A DNA stretch of 5,678 bases from an uncultured Armatimonadota bacterium. Lineage in GTDB: Bacteria; Armatimonadota; Armatimonadia; Armatimonadales; Armatimonadaceae. The notes below the pieces were generated by a model. That model made no database searches, had not been told where the DNA came from, and was given only the letters and a program-made list of their open reading frames with translations. Position numbers and translations under genes: made by a program. The stretch covers positions 1-5,678 of the forward strand of contig CAIWTR010000428.1 of NCBI GenBank assembly GCA_903915615.1, written 5' to 3'. Of the stretch, positions 4,957 through 5,678 are shown one piece after another. Position 1 is the first letter of the stretch. Each line of letters starts with the position of its first letter.

Positions 4957-5393
4957 TTAACTATGTCCTCCAATCGAGCACTTTTGACATCTGGATGACT
5001 AAGTAACCTTTTATCTGCGGTTATCAGAGTGAGACGATTACAAACGGAAGTCGCCGCAATAATGGCGTCCGGTACTGTCAACTTCATTTTGAATCTGAGC
5101 AAGATGGCTACTTGGAAGCACTTCAAGTCACATACGAGGATGGACCTTGATGTTAGGAATTCTCCCAACCTAAACGTAGAGATCTCACTGCGCTTACGTG
5201 GAAGTAATAGATCCATCAGCGTGACAACAGAAATAGCCGAGCATTCTGAGATGTACCTTGGAATCTCGACGTTTTGCTCTGCATAGTCGACGACGATGCA
5301 TGTGTCTAACAGATAGCGACACTGCGGAATAGAACGGGATGGTTCACAGACAACGCTAGGTTGTGATGTGATTACGTAACAGGTGGCGGACAT
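4953..5393 (-). CDS. PIN-domain protein (VapC-like), PIN-2, coupled to X2
   Basis: A 146-aa predicted RNA-cutting PIN protein. Motifs: YLLDT (Asp30) after a 26-residue N-terminal extension, SVVTLMDLLL with Asp61 where Glu is usual, VPDAIIAATS with Asp109, and ITADKRL with Asp127. All four acidic positions are filled, so activity is plausible. The ATG at 5393 has GGAG (5400-5403) 6 nt upstream; a TTG at 5405 overlaps the RBS and is rejected. The N-terminus matches the PIN-1 remnant, and the whole resembles PIN-0. The stop overlaps the X2 start. No upstream antitoxin is present between 5394 and the divergent gene at 5526. The long N-terminal extension is unusual for VapC, where the LDT motif normally lies within the first ten residues. 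Confidence 0.85.
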   Translation of the reverse strand: MSATCYVITSQPSVVCEPSRSIPQCRYLLDTCIVVDYAEQNVEIPRYISECSAISVVTLMDLLLPRKRSEISTFRLGEFLTSRSILVCDLKCFQVAILLRFKMKLTVPDAIIAATSVCNRLTLITADKRLLSHPDVKSARLEDIVK

Positions 5394-5417
5394 AAACATC
5401 TCCAAACTAGGATAAAT

Positions 5418-5461
5418 TTCCGCCTACATGCACATTATCGTATGCGAGAGAATCGTTGCAA
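5418..5461 (-). promoter_or_regulatory. Promoter and leader of the PIN-2/X2 module
   Basis: On the minus strand: -35 TTGCAA (5456-5461), a 16-bp spacer, -10 GATAAT (5434-5439), then GGCGGAA (5418-5424) nine bases later and GGAG (5400-5403) 14 nt after that. The element order is the same as in the other two PIN leaders. Confidence 0.5.
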
Positions 5462-5510
5462 GACCAAGGTTGCGGTGCCTACGGATGTCTCACCGCCACC
5501 ACCCGACAAA

Positions 5511-5519
5511 TGATAAATT
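5511..5519 (+). promoter_or_regulatory. Extended -10 for a probably leaderless DUF2087 mRNA
   Basis: TGATAAATT fits TGnTAnnnT and ends 6 nt before the ATG at 5526, so transcription would start at or next to the start codon. No Shine-Dalgarno sequence is present and no -35 is evident. Confidence 0.4.
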
Positions 5520-5525
5520 CCGCTT

Positions 5526-5678
5526 ATGGATCGCCACGCAACCGCTCGGGAGGAAGAGCTCATCTATGATGCCGGTTATGCCGAAAAGGTCCTCGCCGCG
5601 TTCATCAACAATGGCCAACTCGTCACCATCCCGGCAAAGCTCAAGAAGCAGCGTGTGGTCCTCGATTACATCGTCCAG
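5526..5678 (+). CDS. DUF2087-domain protein, N-terminal 51 residues (runs off window)
   Basis: After a short lead (MDRHATAREEELIYDAGY), residues ~19-51 follow the start of DUF2087: AEKVLAAFINNGQLVTIP, then AKLKKQRVVLDYIV. The aromatic residue, the IPAK motif, the basic run and the leucine-rich helix are all in place. DUF2087 is a small domain, often joined to a winged-helix regulator or standing alone, probably nucleic-acid linked; its biochemical role is not established. The start is well constrained: an in-frame TAA lies at 5514-5516 and there is no other start between. It is divergent from the PIN-2/X2 module and likely not part of it. The 3' end, and any second domain, lie outside the window. 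Confidence 0.75.
   Translation, partial: MDRHATAREEELIYDAGYAEKVLAAFINNGQLVTIPAKLKKQRVVLDYIVQ

Noticed and set aside
5428..5678. Open plus-strand frame from ATG 5428 through the DUF2087 gene
   Set aside because: It is the +2 shadow of the DUF2087 reading frame, with a low-complexity Arg/Ser/Pro-rich product and no domain.

Overview
The window looks like bacterial accessory DNA of moderate base composition. It is rich in small toxin-antitoxin-like genes separated by palindromic repeats. The phylum cannot be fixed from the sequence. Abundant GTAG-headed hairpin repeats and partly eroded genes resemble environmental, metagenome-type genomes, but that is only an impression. No essential housekeeping gene, RNA gene or transposase is present.

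Layout, left to right. (1) 22-571, minus strand: a PIN-domain protein (PIN-0) with its promoter; one expected catalytic Asp is His. (2) 583-927: an array of REP hairpins. (3) 943-1545, minus: a higBA pair, toxin gene first; the toxin's N-terminus has been replaced by REP-derived codons. (4) 1518-1774: more REPs. (5) 1814-2247, minus: a module holding an intact ~76-aa protein of unknown family (X1) behind a 46-codon remnant of a PIN gene. (6) 2300-2410: decayed REP traces. (7) 2473-4246, plus: a sigma70-type promoter, then a two-gene operon of an XRE/ImmA-IrrE (M78) regulator-protease and a DUF3368-like PIN protein, joined by a TGATG overlap. (8) 4517-4673: another REP composite. (9) 4714-5461, minus: a full copy of the module in (5), an intact PIN gene (PIN-2) overlapping an 80-aa X2 by ATGA. 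(10) 5526-5678, plus: the start of a DUF2087 protein, apparently leaderless, running off the window.

The best candidate for something undescribed is the PIN-X module. It has a PIN gene first, no visible antitoxin upstream, and a conserved Cys-rich 76-80 aa protein translationally coupled behind it. The module occurs twice. In one copy the PIN core is gone while X, the promoter, the RBS and the ATGA junction survive. That is what one would expect if X neutralises the PIN protein. PIN-0 belongs to the same family, with the same leader design and N-terminal extension; its downstream partner, if any, lies outside the window. The higBA pair shows the same trend, with a damaged toxin beside an intact antitoxin.

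The repeats form inverted pairs typical of BIMEs. They lie about 40 nt behind both X genes, probably act as terminators, and appear to have taken part in rearranging the toxin loci.
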